Assembly (NCBI GenBank): GCA_021795465.1
Contig: JAJYPK010000013.1
Span: forward strand, 1-39,637
Reading direction: 5' to 3'
From: Bacillota bacterium
Lineage (GTDB): Bacteria; Bacillota; Sulfobacillia; Sulfobacillales; Sulfobacillaceae
DNA: 39,637 bases
Shown here piece after piece: positions 8,081 to 15,975 of the stretch. The position numbers and the translations under genes were made by a program. Numbering within the stretch: the first letter of the stretch is position 1; each line of letters opens with the position of its first letter. The notes beneath the pieces are model-generated. The model did not search any database and had not been told where the DNA came from. It saw only the letters and a list, made by a program, of their open reading frames with translations.

Positions 8081-9060
8081 GGCGAACTCCCGCCCCAAGA
8101 TTGAACGGTTGATACGGGTGTCGATGAACGTTCCTCAGTGCAGAGCTATTAACCAATGGCAGGAAACCCGTCACCGTGCGTTCCGCACGGGTGTTGCCGG
8201 GGTATTTTGAATCCTTCCTTACCGCCACTAGTTGATCCTGGGATTCTTACGCTCCCCCTTCAGATACTTTTCACCCGATTACTCCAGGGCATCGCACCTG
8301 CCTGATGCTGTCCCACCGGTTACCGTTGTTGTTGTGACTGATGTTTAGGATCGCAGACTTGGAGAGGTCGCGGATATCGAGAACTTGAGGTATGAACATT
8401 CACGACGGATGATGACGGACAAAAAATGAAGCGGCTCTATTACAAGACCTTTCAAGTTGTAGGGGTCGACTATACCCACATAGTTTGCATGAACTTCTAT
8501 GGATTTGCGGCCGTTTGCCATCGACCTCATACCTGGGTTCACTCCACAATGAGTGGTAGACTGACGATCGGAACGATCCAAACTAATGGGCAGGATTTGC
8601 TATATACGTCGCCAATAAGTCAGGCAGGTGATGCAATATTACAGCTACCGCTCACGTTGATATATATACCAGCCTGATCCTACGAACATGCCAAGGGCAG
8701 AAGGATTCGTGATCGAACGAAAACTGATCCGTGGTGGATCGAGGATCCAAGATCAAAGATCCCGCCACGTATCACGACTATGAATGGAATGCCCAAGGAC
8801 GGCTTCCTCTCTTCGGCCAAACTTTTTACAGGCTTGCACACCACCTCAGGCAGGACACCAACCATCCACAATCCATCGACATGCGCACGCCGAGTCCCAC
8901 TCCCAACCAACTCCCATTCCCTTAATGGGCGTGCAGGAGATCTTTGCCCAAGCTTTGCGACCGAGCATGAGGGCGATTGCGGCGGGAGACCTCGTGAGCG
9001 ACGGAACTACTTGGGCCCTGCAGCATGCGTGATGTCAGCCATGGTGCTTACAACGGTTCG
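8081..9060 (+). other. Non-coding or decayed region, no gene recognised
   Basis: Nearly 1 kb without a convincing gene. Short open frames exist but lack ribosome sites and family features. A hairpin at about 8169-8193 (ACCGTGCG/CGCACGGGT) is followed by GGGGTATTTTGAA, loosely reminiscent of the right end of IS200/IS605-type elements, but no transposase remains. A short open stretch ending at 9032 (IFAQALRPSMRAIAAGDL) reads protein-like but is not recognised. The following methyltransferase is a pseudogene, so this whole stretch looks like decaying DNA. Confidence 0.5.
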
Positions 9061-9551
9061 ATGGATCGAGAGTGGCGTCAAAAACTGCTTTTAGATGCGA
9101 CCCGGAATACACTCGAAATCGCGGTCGGTGCTGGAGGAAACTTTCAATTCTATAAACCGGATGTAAAAGTCACAGCCCTGGATTTTAGCCCGATGATGAT
9201 CGAAAAGGCGCAGCGTGCCGCAAAAGAATATCGAATTTCTTCGGTGTTTCATATTTATTGGGGATATCGAACATGTCAAGCTACCGGAAAAATCGTTTGA
9301 TACTGTAGTCTCCACATTATCATTGTGTGCTTACTCCGATCCGTTACAAGTCCTATATCAAATGAGCAACTGGTGCAAAAATGATGGATACATTTTATTA
9401 TGTGAGCATGGCAAGAGCACACTTCCCCCACCGTTAAGAATCGAGCAAATAGAAAGCCATTTTTTGGGCATGATCTGTTTGATTTGGGCGAAACCTAGTT
9501 GAACCCTTCGAAATCATCAAAGGGCGATTGGCATTGACATGGATCGGTTAA
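9061..9551 (+). pseudogene. Class I SAM-dependent methyltransferase, frameshifted
   Basis: Three consecutive pieces in three different frames together make one methyltransferase of the UbiE/phospholipid N-methyltransferase type. Piece one has LEIAVGAGGNFQFY and ALDFSPMMIEKA (SAM-binding motif I and the acidic loop). Piece two has GDIEHVKLPEKSFDTVVSTL and YILLCEHGKS (motifs II and III). Piece three has FGRNLVEPFEIIKGRLALTW and ends TAA at 9549-9551. Frame changes fall near 9255-9270 and between about 9455 and 9485; each shifts by +1. No single frame could make an active enzyme. It is downstream of a kilobase without genes. Confidence 0.85.
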
Positions 9552-9593
9552 TGTTCAACGCCGCGGAGGTCGCTTTATTGGCCTTTTTGCCCC

Positions 9594-9794
9594 CTACTTC
9601 TGAGATTTCTTAACGCGCGGTTGGATTTCTTGTTTGGCGTTATCCTCGTCGACACTCATGGCTATCTTACGAAAGGTCAGTAACAGAACCGCCATCACGA
9701 TAATCTGAAAGGCCCACCAAAATGGATCCCACCAATGCTGAATACCCGGGCTATAAGGAATACGTACCGGTAGGCTAGGAAAAAATCCTCCCAT
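9594..9794 (-). CDS. Small membrane protein of the oxidase operon (66 aa)
   Basis: A 66-residue protein with one hydrophobic segment (PFWWAFQIIVMAVLLLTF) after an aromatic-rich N-terminus and with a charged tail. The ATG at 9794 has a strong GAGGAGG seven to ten bases upstream. It is the last gene of the cupredoxin-oxidase operon, 43 nt after subunit III. By position it is probably an accessory oxidase subunit comparable in role to subunit IV, but there is no sequence evidence for that. Confidence 0.75.
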   Translation of the reverse strand: MGGFFPSLPVRIPYSPGIQHWWDPFWWAFQIIVMAVLLLTFRKIAMSVDEDNAKQEIQPRVKKSQK

Positions 9795-9837
9795 AAATTC
9801 TACCTCCTCCTCGACTTATGTTGTTTCGAGCGCACGC

Positions 9838-10395
9838 CTAAATCCAATACAGAAACAGGTAGGTGACAACATTAGTTAAGAGACTGAAGGTGACAAAATA
9901 CATGGCTGCTTCAGCATCCCAACAATTCTCCGACGTAAACCGCAAACGTCCTGCTCGAATCGAAATCGCTAAGACGACAAAGAGGCCGACCAGTGTGTAG
10001 AACCCAGTGACTCCACTAACGGTGTAGAAGATCTCACCGTAGCGCGTTCCCGGTGGGACAAATCTTGTTCCCCACTGATATCCTAAAACCACAAGATTTG
10101 CCAGACCCAAGACGAGACTTTGGCGAAAACCGCTAATCAAGCCGGAAAGATTGTTGTGGCGCATGGCGGCAAGTCCGCTGCGCCCTGTAGTCCACGCCAG
10201 AATCATCAAAAGCACTTCTACCGCCCCCAACCACTGATTCGTAGCGGGACTGATATAAAAAGCATCAAAGTAATATTCAACCGCGTAAAGCACCACGAAC
10301 GGCACCGCCTGAGTGAACAGAAACAACACCAGCCCAAAACGATACCCGCGTAACTCGCGGGGATTGATCGGTACGGCCTCCACTCCCATGAACAT
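9838..10395 (-). CDS. Heme-copper oxidase subunit III
   Basis: A 185-residue integral membrane protein with five hydrophobic segments, consistent with the short (five-helix) form of cytochrome oxidase subunit III. Family-like features are SENCWDAEAAMYF, where a conserved glutamate and tryptophan pair occurs near the C-terminus, and GVTGFYTLVGLFVVLA, which resembles the subunit III 'tGfH' helix with the usual histidine replaced by tyrosine. It begins seven bases after the stop of subunit I. Two possible starts exist: ATG at 10395, and ATG two codons later with GGGGGG eight bases upstream. Subunit III does not bind redox metals and stabilises subunit I. Confidence 0.85.
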   Translation of the reverse strand: MFMGVEAVPINPRELRGYRFGLVLFLFTQAVPFVVLYAVEYYFDAFYISPATNQWLGAVEVLLMILAWTTGRSGLAAMRHNNLSGLISGFRQSLVLGLANLVVLGYQWGTRFVPPGTRYGEIFYTVSGVTGFYTLVGLFVVLAISIRAGRLRFTSENCWDAEAAMYFVTFSLLTNVVTYLFLYWI

Positions 10396-10402
10396 TGCCC
10401 CC

Positions 10403-12253
10403 CTATTCCGGCGGGTGCAAAACGGCCGCCGGCTTATCGATATCGTACCGATAAAAACTCCCCGTCACCAAAACCTCTCCATTGAAGTTCTCCGGTGGCG
10501 GCGGAGATGTGGTCAGCCACTCTAAAGTTCTTCCATTCCACGGGTTATCCGGCGTCACCGGTCCTTTGACCCAGGTCCACCAAAGGTGAATGCCGTGACC
10601 GATAAAGCCCGCACCCAATAAAAATGCAAAGAGTGACACTTCGTAGTTCATCGGCTTCAGATAGGGGGGATACGCCGGGACCCAGCGATTCATCCCGTGC
10701 AACCCGAGCAAAAACATCTGACTAAAGGCTCCATTAAATCCGATGAATATGACAATCGCGAGTAGTTTCCCCCAAAACTCGTTGTACATACGGCCCGACA
10801 ATTTAGGGATCCAGTAATACATTGCCGCCACCCAGGTGAAGACCATGCCTCCGATTATGGTGTAGTGAAAATGAGCCACCACAAAGAACGTATTGTGTAC
10901 TTCGAGGTTTACCGGAGGATCGGCTAAAAATACCCCGGTGAGCCCTCCTACGAGAAAGTTAAACATGGACATGATCACCAAAAGCCCCGGGGTGAACAGG
11001 CGATACCGGGATTTCCATAATGTCCCAATCGCTGCTAAGAACGAAAACCCGGTAGGAATAGAAATCATTTCGGTAAAGAAAGAGAACGGGAACATTTCGC
11101 TATTGCGCATGTTGGTAAACATGTGATGCGCCCAGACTAGTCCGCTCAACATCATCACGAAAATCAACCCAATGACCGCCCAGGATCTACCAAATAGGGA
11201 TTTTTGGGCCATCACCGGGATGATTTCATTCCACAACGCAAGGGCTGGCACCACCACGATGTACACTTCAGGGTGGCCGAAGAGCCAAAAAAGGCTCAGG
11301 TAGTTCAAAGGACTCCCTATGGCGTCAAAGAAATTAAACGGGACGAGCCGGTCTAGTAACCCCAAAACAAAAGTCATTTGAATTTCTGGGAGCCAAATCA
11401 AATTTAAGAGTGAGACGGTCAGAATCCCCCAGACAAAGAGCGGTAAGCGAGCCCAAGTTACCCCGTTACTGCGATGAAAAACGATGGTTGCAGCCAAATT
11501 TACCGCAACGCACGTCGACGACAGCGTTAACGCAGCAACACCCAAGTAATAGTAGATGATTCCACTCGGATCTTGACTGGCGAGGGGTTCATACCCCCGC
11601 CAACCGGTGGTCCAATAACCGAAGAGTGGGCTAAAGATCACGGTGAGAACCCCCGCTGGTACCAGCCAGTGCCCAATTCCAGAAAGACGCGGGAATACGG
11701 TGCCTTTGGCTCCGATCATGAGAGGGACCATATAGTTTCCAAGTCCTCCGACCAAGGCGACCGTTCCCACCGCAAACATCATCAGGGTTCCGTGCACCCC
11801 GACCGCAGTCAAGTATTGATCCGGGTATGTAAAAAAGTGCAGGGACGGTTGCATCAGCTCATAGCGAATGCCCATGGCCAGGAGCCCTGCAATCCCGAAC
11901 GTTCCCGTAGACGAAATGAGATATTGGATACCAATCACCTTATGCTCCGTGCTCAACTCCAAGTATTTTCGCCATCCTGGGGCCGCGACCCAAGGATTCG
12001 GCACACCGAACAGGGGGAGCACAACCCCCTCCCATCCCCCAACCCCTAAGAGCCATCCGATGACCCCCCCTACCCAACCGATGACCGCAGAAATTTCCGT
12101 GATGAAGGGGTGGCCTCGAAACGGATCGACCGCAATCGTGGCCATGTTCAAAACCAAAAACCCAATAGCTGCCCATAAGAATCCTCGCAGCACGGGGGGC
12201 ATTGTGGGACGGGTCCGATAAGGTGTTGCTTCCGTGACGATATTTTGAGCCAT
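10403..12253 (-). CDS. Heme-copper oxidase subunit I (A-type, unusual channels)
   Basis: Catalytic subunit of a terminal oxidase that reduces oxygen to water in the cytoplasmic membrane; 616 residues, about 13-14 spans, with an N-terminal extension of about 100 residues. Metal ligands are all present: His154 (GVHGTLMMF) and His463 for the low-spin heme, His327 and Tyr331 (GHPEVY) with His376-His377 (WAHHMF) for copper B, and His461 for the active-site heme (AHFHY). Glu329 marks it as A-type. Two canonical proton-channel residues look replaced: the Asp expected in GA-x-D is Gly184 (GAKGTVFP), and the Lys expected after IPTG is Ser404 (IPTGFS). The ATG at 12253 follows GAGGGGA. Similar oxidases serve iron oxidation in acidophiles; that role is inferred. 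Confidence 0.95.
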   Translation of the reverse strand: MAQNIVTEATPYRTRPTMPPVLRGFLWAAIGFLVLNMATIAVDPFRGHPFITEISAVIGWVGGVIGWLLGVGGWEGVVLPLFGVPNPWVAAPGWRKYLELSTEHKVIGIQYLISSTGTFGIAGLLAMGIRYELMQPSLHFFTYPDQYLTAVGVHGTLMMFAVGTVALVGGLGNYMVPLMIGAKGTVFPRLSGIGHWLVPAGVLTVIFSPLFGYWTTGWRGYEPLASQDPSGIIYYYLGVAALTLSSTCVAVNLAATIVFHRSNGVTWARLPLFVWGILTVSLLNLIWLPEIQMTFVLGLLDRLVPFNFFDAIGSPLNYLSLFWLFGHPEVYIVVVPALALWNEIIPVMAQKSLFGRSWAVIGLIFVMMLSGLVWAHHMFTNMRNSEMFPFSFFTEMISIPTGFSFLAAIGTLWKSRYRLFTPGLLVIMSMFNFLVGGLTGVFLADPPVNLEVHNTFFVVAHFHYTIIGGMVFTWVAAMYYWIPKLSGRMYNEFWGKLLAIVIFIGFNGAFSQMFLLGLHGMNRWVPAYPPYLKPMNYEVSLFAFLLGAGFIGHGIHLWWTWVKGPVTPDNPWNGRTLEWLTTSPPPPENFNGEVLVTGSFYRYDIDKPAAVLHPPE

Positions 12254-12316
12254 ATGTGAATCCCCTCTTCATCCATATTTTTCCTCAGCATCTGCCCTTA
12301 GTCCGGATCCCAATTG

Positions 12317-13132
12317 CTAGCCGCCCGCATGGGCCTCTAAAGTTTGTTGATGTTTAATCCACTTGGAAAAGTGGCTTGGTGTCACGATACTCACCGGAGC
12401 CTCCATCCACGGATGTCCGGGTCCGCACACCTCAGCGCATTGGACCCGCACCATCGGGTTGGTTTTGTACGAAGCCAATACGGTTGGTCGGATGTATTCG
12501 TAACGAGTTATGCCGGGAATCACGTCTTCTTTGGTACCAAAAGCTGGAATCCAAAAATCATGGATGACTCCGGCATAGACATCATAGGTGTGAAAGGGAT
12601 CGTAACTGCGCATCACAAACTCCACTTTTCTTCCGACTGGCAATTCGAGCTCATCTTCCCCTAAATGATTCACCGCCTGGGTTACCTTATATTGTGGGTA
12701 ACTGAATATCCACTCCCATTGACGAGCCGTCACATCCACGATGAGGTCCCCATGGTTCCGACTCGGCATATCACTGGCAAACATCTGCTCAAGGTCGGCA
12801 CTGGTGGGATGTAACCAAAAGAGGATGTTCACAAAGAAGCTAAAACCGACCCAAAACGCCACAAACCCCTTGTTGCGGATAAATTGAGACCGACTCCGTT
12901 CAGGTTTCCCATTTGGAGCATGGAATCGAATCAAGACATAAATCAGGTAGACCACCACAAACACGAACACTGGTGTTAGCCACGTCGCGAGGAAGTTGAA
13001 GGCTCTTTCCGCTAAGAATCCTTGAGACGCGATCACGTCGTACAAAGTGTGTGCTTTAACGGCACTTAATCCCCACTCCGCCAGCAACGACAGGATAATC
13101 CACACCACCACAAACCCCACTACCTCACCCAT
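12317..13132 (-). CDS. Heme-copper oxidase subunit II (CuA)
   Basis: Electron-entry subunit of the oxidase. Its 271 residues contain two or three N-terminal hydrophobic segments and a C-terminal cupredoxin domain outside the membrane. The CuA ligands are complete: His191 (IHDFWIP), then Cys232, Glu234, Cys236, His240 and Met243 in CAEVCGPGHPWM. The aromatic patch ARQWEWIF at about residues 136-143, which receives electrons from the donor, is also kept. The ATG at 13132 lies after AAGGAGG with a spacing of eleven. It sits between the cupredoxin gene (61 nt upstream) and subunit I (63 nt downstream). Confidence 0.95.
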   Translation of the reverse strand: MGEVVGFVVVWIILSLLAEWGLSAVKAHTLYDVIASQGFLAERAFNFLATWLTPVFVFVVVYLIYVLIRFHAPNGKPERSRSQFIRNKGFVAFWVGFSFFVNILFWLHPTSADLEQMFASDMPSRNHGDLIVDVTARQWEWIFSYPQYKVTQAVNHLGEDELELPVGRKVEFVMRSYDPFHTYDVYAGVIHDFWIPAFGTKEDVIPGITRYEYIRPTVLASYKTNPMVRVQCAEVCGPGHPWMEAPVSIVTPSHFSKWIKHQQTLEAHAGG

Positions 13133-13193
13133 CGTACATCGTGCCTCCTTACTCAGACCCCGATTGATGTCTTAGGTCCCACCTGACGACTTG

Positions 13194-13823
13194 TTATGCC
13201 TGGATAATATTGATCTGACCTCGCATCCCCGTCCGATAGTGTATGTACTCTTGCACAAAGCAACCAAAGTCCCAGACCCCTGGTTTATCGGGCACAGTGA
13301 AAGAAAGCTTAATACTCCCCCCGGGTTGAAGGGTCGGGCTAAAGTCTCCTCCCGATGCAATTTGATAGGGACCTTTGGATCCAACATAGGTGACGTGCGC
13401 ATTATGGGGAACGAAGTTATCCACCTTGACCGGGTCGCTTAAAGTCACAGGCACACCACTCCAAAAATCCTTTGCCCAGGCGTCGGCGGGTAACGCGCCG
13501 AACCCCTGAAACGGCAACGTATTCACATGACGCCCAATGGTCCATTCATGCCAATGGGTGCGACTCTGGTTTTGAAGCCACACCTCCACGTAATCACCGA
13601 CGCGCCAGGTCATATAGTTGGGAAGATAGTAATAGTCGAATTGATATAGGTTAATTTTTCCTGCACTCACCGGTGACCCAAATATCGCCCGGGCTGCGTC
13701 CACGGTGGCTTTTTTGCCAAACAATGCTACGAGCCCTGCAACCGTAAGCCCAGCGGCTCCCCATAAAAATTGTCGACGGCTCCAATTTTGGTGAGTTTCC
13801 CCAAATTCGTGTTCCGTATCCAT
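13194..13823 (-). CDS. Tat-exported blue copper protein (cupredoxin)
   Basis: A 209-residue exported cupredoxin. The N-terminus has a twin-arginine signal, SRRQFLWGAAGLTVAGL, so the protein is probably exported folded. The C-terminal copper site is Cys-x6-His-x4-Met (GCFVQEYIHYRTGM), with the first histidine probably in THWHEWTIG. The loop between Cys and His is longer than in plastocyanin, where it is four residues. The ATG at 13821-13823 is chosen because AGGAGG (13832-13837) lies eight bases upstream; a GTG nine bases earlier overlaps that site. First intact gene of the oxidase operon, so it probably carries electrons to subunit II, analogous to rusticyanin or sulfocyanin. That role is inference. 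Confidence 0.88.
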   Translation of the reverse strand: MDTEHEFGETHQNWSRRQFLWGAAGLTVAGLVALFGKKATVDAARAIFGSPVSAGKINLYQFDYYYLPNYMTWRVGDYVEVWLQNQSRTHWHEWTIGRHVNTLPFQGFGALPADAWAKDFWSGVPVTLSDPVKVDNFVPHNAHVTYVGSKGPYQIASGGDFSPTLQPGGSIKLSFTVPDKPGVWDFGCFVQEYIHYRTGMRGQINIIQA

Positions 13824-13835
13824 GATCGACACCTC

Positions 13836-14040
13836 CTATCGGTTTGCTTTGAGTTTGAGCAACGCCAGGTTCACCCGCACGCGATAGATTCCTTCGGGAA
13901 TCTTTACCGTGCTTCACCTGCTCTTGATGCCACAGGTCAATCGAGTACAGATGAGCGTCGGTGATAAGACACTGATAGTCGCCCCGCGCTCGACAGGATA
14001 AGAGGCTAATCCCGATAAAGGCCATACGACCTTGCGCCAC
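13836..14040 (-). pseudogene. Small gene with one frameshift, upstream of cupredoxin
   Basis: From a GTG at 14038-14040 (GGGAGAG ten bases upstream) one frame reads protein-like sequence including DYQCLITDAHLYSIDLWHQE and QVKHG. At about 13895 (GGTAAAGATTCCC) the coding character moves to another frame that continues KIPEGIYRVRVNLALLKL and KANR and stops at TAG 13836-13838, exactly where the cupredoxin ribosome site begins. Removing one A in GGTAAAG would join them into a 67-residue protein. Staying in the first frame runs on into the cupredoxin gene. No family is recognised. It could be a broken small operon gene, a sequencing error, or a programmed frameshift. Confidence 0.55.
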
Positions 14041-14100
14041 ATGTTTTCCACTCTCCCGAAACGGTGTTAGTGGTATTTACCGGATGAGGAGGACTTATGC

Positions 14101-14134
14101 AAAAGAGCCGTGGCTCGAAAGCCACGACTCTTTT
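14101..14134 (-). terminator. Terminator between DNA methyltransferase and oxidase operon
   Basis: A 15-bp stem (AAAAGAG followed by CGTGGCT, with one mismatch) around a four-base loop CGAA, starting 21 nt after the methyltransferase stop. On the minus strand it ends in TTTT. The symmetrical A/T ends mean it could also act on the other strand. Confidence 0.85.
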
Positions 14135-14155
14135 GTGTGTTCTGTGAGATATCGA

Positions 14156-15199
14156 TTAAGGGCAACCGCCTATACGCGCCTTGGTGATTCGGACCGCATC
14201 AGGATTCTGATCCCCTCCAAATCCATTGCGTTCCATTTGTGACGCCGCCATCAGGGTAGTACCCGACCCCATCATGGGATCCCACACCCAATCGCCCGAC
14301 TTGGTGCAGAGGCCAACCAGCCGTTTCAAGAGGGTCAGCGGTTTTTGTGTAGGATATCCCACCCGCTCTTTGGCTGATGTGTTGATAATAGGAATGTCCC
14401 AAACGGTATCGATGGCGCGCCCTCGAGCCACGGCTTCATCTAAATATATGCGATAAGCATGGGATTGACCGCGGCCTTGATGCCCCCAAATCCATTCGCG
14501 TCCATCTTCATCGCGATGAACCTCTTGCTTCTTCATACGCACATATTCGTCGCGGGTCCACGGCTCAAAGATGGGGTAAAACGTAGCGGCATCACTTTTG
14601 GCCCACACCAACAGTGTGTCGTGTTTCGCGTTTACCCTAATCCGAGCGGGTTGCCGTCGACCCGTGTAATGCCAAACAATCTCGTTACGAAAATTATCGT
14701 ATCCTAGGGCTTCATCGCCCAGCGCCTTAATGTAGTGTCCGGCATGCCAGTCGCAATGCACCACTAAGAACCCATCATCCGCCAACATCGAAGGCCACCG
14801 TCGCATATAACTCTCAATCCAGTGAAGGTAGGTCGCCAGATCTGGCCAGCTATCGGAAAATGACCCCGAATCGGATTCTTGTTGCTTTCCAGTAAAGAAC
14901 GGCGGATCCCAATATATGAGTTGAAAGGGCGCCGGGGTATAATTCTGAATCAAATGGTCATATTGCTCCTCAGCGGCTCCTTCGAAAATCTTGATGGATC
15001 CGTGGTGATCCGGGGAACACCTGGTGACGCGAGGGGAGGGATCCGCATCGGCAAGGGAGAGCCCGATCCGCGTACTCTTCTCGCTAATGAACGCACCTTC
15101 CTGTCCTGGATTCGAACCGGTGTCGCCTTGATGGCTTTTGGCTTCGTCGTCTCTAAATTTGATCTGTTTTTGCATATTCACACGCGACACCCATTTCAC
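14156..15199 (-). CDS. Site-specific DNA methyltransferase (N4/N6, beta class)
   Basis: Transfers a methyl group from SAM to an adenine or cytosine amino group in DNA. Catalytic motif IV is DPPF (YWDPPFFTGKQ, about residue 98 of the long form) and SAM-binding motif I is DPMMGSGTTLMAA near the C-terminus; motif IV before motif I defines the beta class. YPTQKPLTLLKRL precedes motif I as in this family. No restriction enzyme gene is nearby, so it may be a solitary methyltransferase. The true start is uncertain: the frame is open to an ATG at 15199 without a ribosome site, but that part overlaps the opposite-strand DUF202 gene by about 200 nt. The conserved domain begins near GSIKIFEG, about residue 67. 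Confidence 0.87.
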   Translation of the reverse strand: MKWVSRVNMQKQIKFRDDEAKSHQGDTGSNPGQEGAFISEKSTRIGLSLADADPSPRVTRCSPDHHGSIKIFEGAAEEQYDHLIQNYTPAPFQLIYWDPPFFTGKQQESDSGSFSDSWPDLATYLHWIESYMRRWPSMLADDGFLVVHCDWHAGHYIKALGDEALGYDNFRNEIVWHYTGRRQPARIRVNAKHDTLLVWAKSDAATFYPIFEPWTRDEYVRMKKQEVHRDEDGREWIWGHQGRGQSHAYRIYLDEAVARGRAIDTVWDIPIINTSAKERVGYPTQKPLTLLKRLVGLCTKSGDWVWDPMMGSGTTLMAASQMERNGFGGDQNPDAVRITKARIGGCP

Positions 15200-15394
15200 G
15201 AAGGAATCTTAGGTTTAGCCTTAGTCGCCGGTGGTGTTTTATTGATTGCTTTCGCCTCACTCCACTATCACCGCAACCGTCTACGCCTAGAAAAAAATCA
15301 ATCCCTGGCAAGATCCAAATTGCCCATGGTTATGGGCGTCACTTTGGTAATTGTCGGGATCACTGTGTTTATTTACTTGTTTCACGCTCGTTAA
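15002..15394 (+). CDS. DUF202 family membrane protein
   Basis: A small membrane protein with three spans. The family signature DPRTLLANERTFLSWIRTGV opens the domain, followed by VALMAFGFVVSKF, LGLALVAGGVLLIAF and MGVTLVIVGITVFIYLF. DUF202 proteins are about 100-130 residues and of unknown function; the fold is shared with the YidH group. The start is not clear: paired GTG codons at 15002 and 15005 are in frame but lack a good ribosome site, while a GGGGAGGG at about 15034-15041 sits just before ATC codons. It overlaps the 5' part of the DNA methyltransferase on the other strand, and ends three nt before the tRNA-Thr gene. Confidence 0.82.
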   Translation: MVIRGTPGDARGGIRIGKGEPDPRTLLANERTFLSWIRTGVALMAFGFVVSKFDLFLHIHTRHPFHEGILGLALVAGGVLLIAFASLHYHRNRLRLEKNQSLARSKLPMVMGVTLVIVGITVFIYLFHAR

Positions 15395-15397
15395 CGA

Positions 15398-15473
<76 letters not shown>

Positions 15474-15477
15474 ATAT

Positions 15478-15554
<77 letters not shown>

Positions 15555-15555
15555 A

Positions 15556-15641
15556 TGGTGGATGGGGTTGGATTCGAACCAACGTAGGCGCTAGCCAGCG
15601 GTTTTACAGACCGCCCCCTTTAGCCACTCGGGCACCCATCC
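15556..15641 (-). tRNA. tRNA-Tyr (GUA anticodon)
   Basis: An 86-nt type II tRNA: acceptor GGATGGG/CCCATCC, anticodon stem GCGGT/ACCGC with loop CTGTAAA (anticodon GTA), a long variable arm, T-arm with GTTGG-TTCGAAT-CCAAC, discriminator A and encoded CCA. It is separated from tRNA-fMet by one base. Confidence 0.97.
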
Positions 15642-15658
15642 AGTACTATGCAATTATT

Positions 15659-15685
15659 TGGAGCTCGAGACTAGAACTCGCAATT
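15659..15685 (-). pseudogene. Relic of a tRNA 3' end
   Basis: On the minus strand this reads AATTGCGAGTTCTAGTCTCG then AGCTCCA. It resembles the 3' half of tRNA-Thr(UGU) in this window: the T-arm TTGCGGGTTCGAGTCCC matches at most positions, and the end AGCTCCA is identical, with a few bases missing from the acceptor strand. There is no matching 5' half. It lies 17 nt from tRNA-Tyr, in the same orientation as the other tRNAs. Confidence 0.45.
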
Positions 15686-15975
15686 TCGTATATAGACGCC
15701 ATCGACGAATTGCTTGTTTTCACTCTCACTCGATAACGCTTAAGCAGTATACCACGCCGCTAACTGTCGATCAATACTTAATAGGCAACTTGAACACTTT
15801 GTCCCGCCCATTTTATCCCAGTCGCATCTTCTGGATATCCAGTTTCTCGACTCAACGAAAATTCTTCGGTCTCGTTAACAATGTAAATCCTTGCCCCGGA
15901 ATCGTGGGATGGGACAAAAGATGGCTATCCGCTAGTATCTCGCGAGGCGAGATTCGTCTATCGGACGCATGTTAT
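15686..15975. other. Intergenic stretch, nothing recognised
   Basis: Beyond the tRNA-like relic no gene, hairpin terminator or repeat is evident in the 290 nt before the esterase gene. The sequence is a little richer in A+T than its surroundings. Confidence 0.5.

Noticed and set aside
8169-8216. IS200/IS605 right end or omega RNA
   Set aside because: Hairpin and GGGGTA-like end are suggestive but no TnpB or TnpA remnant could be read nearby.
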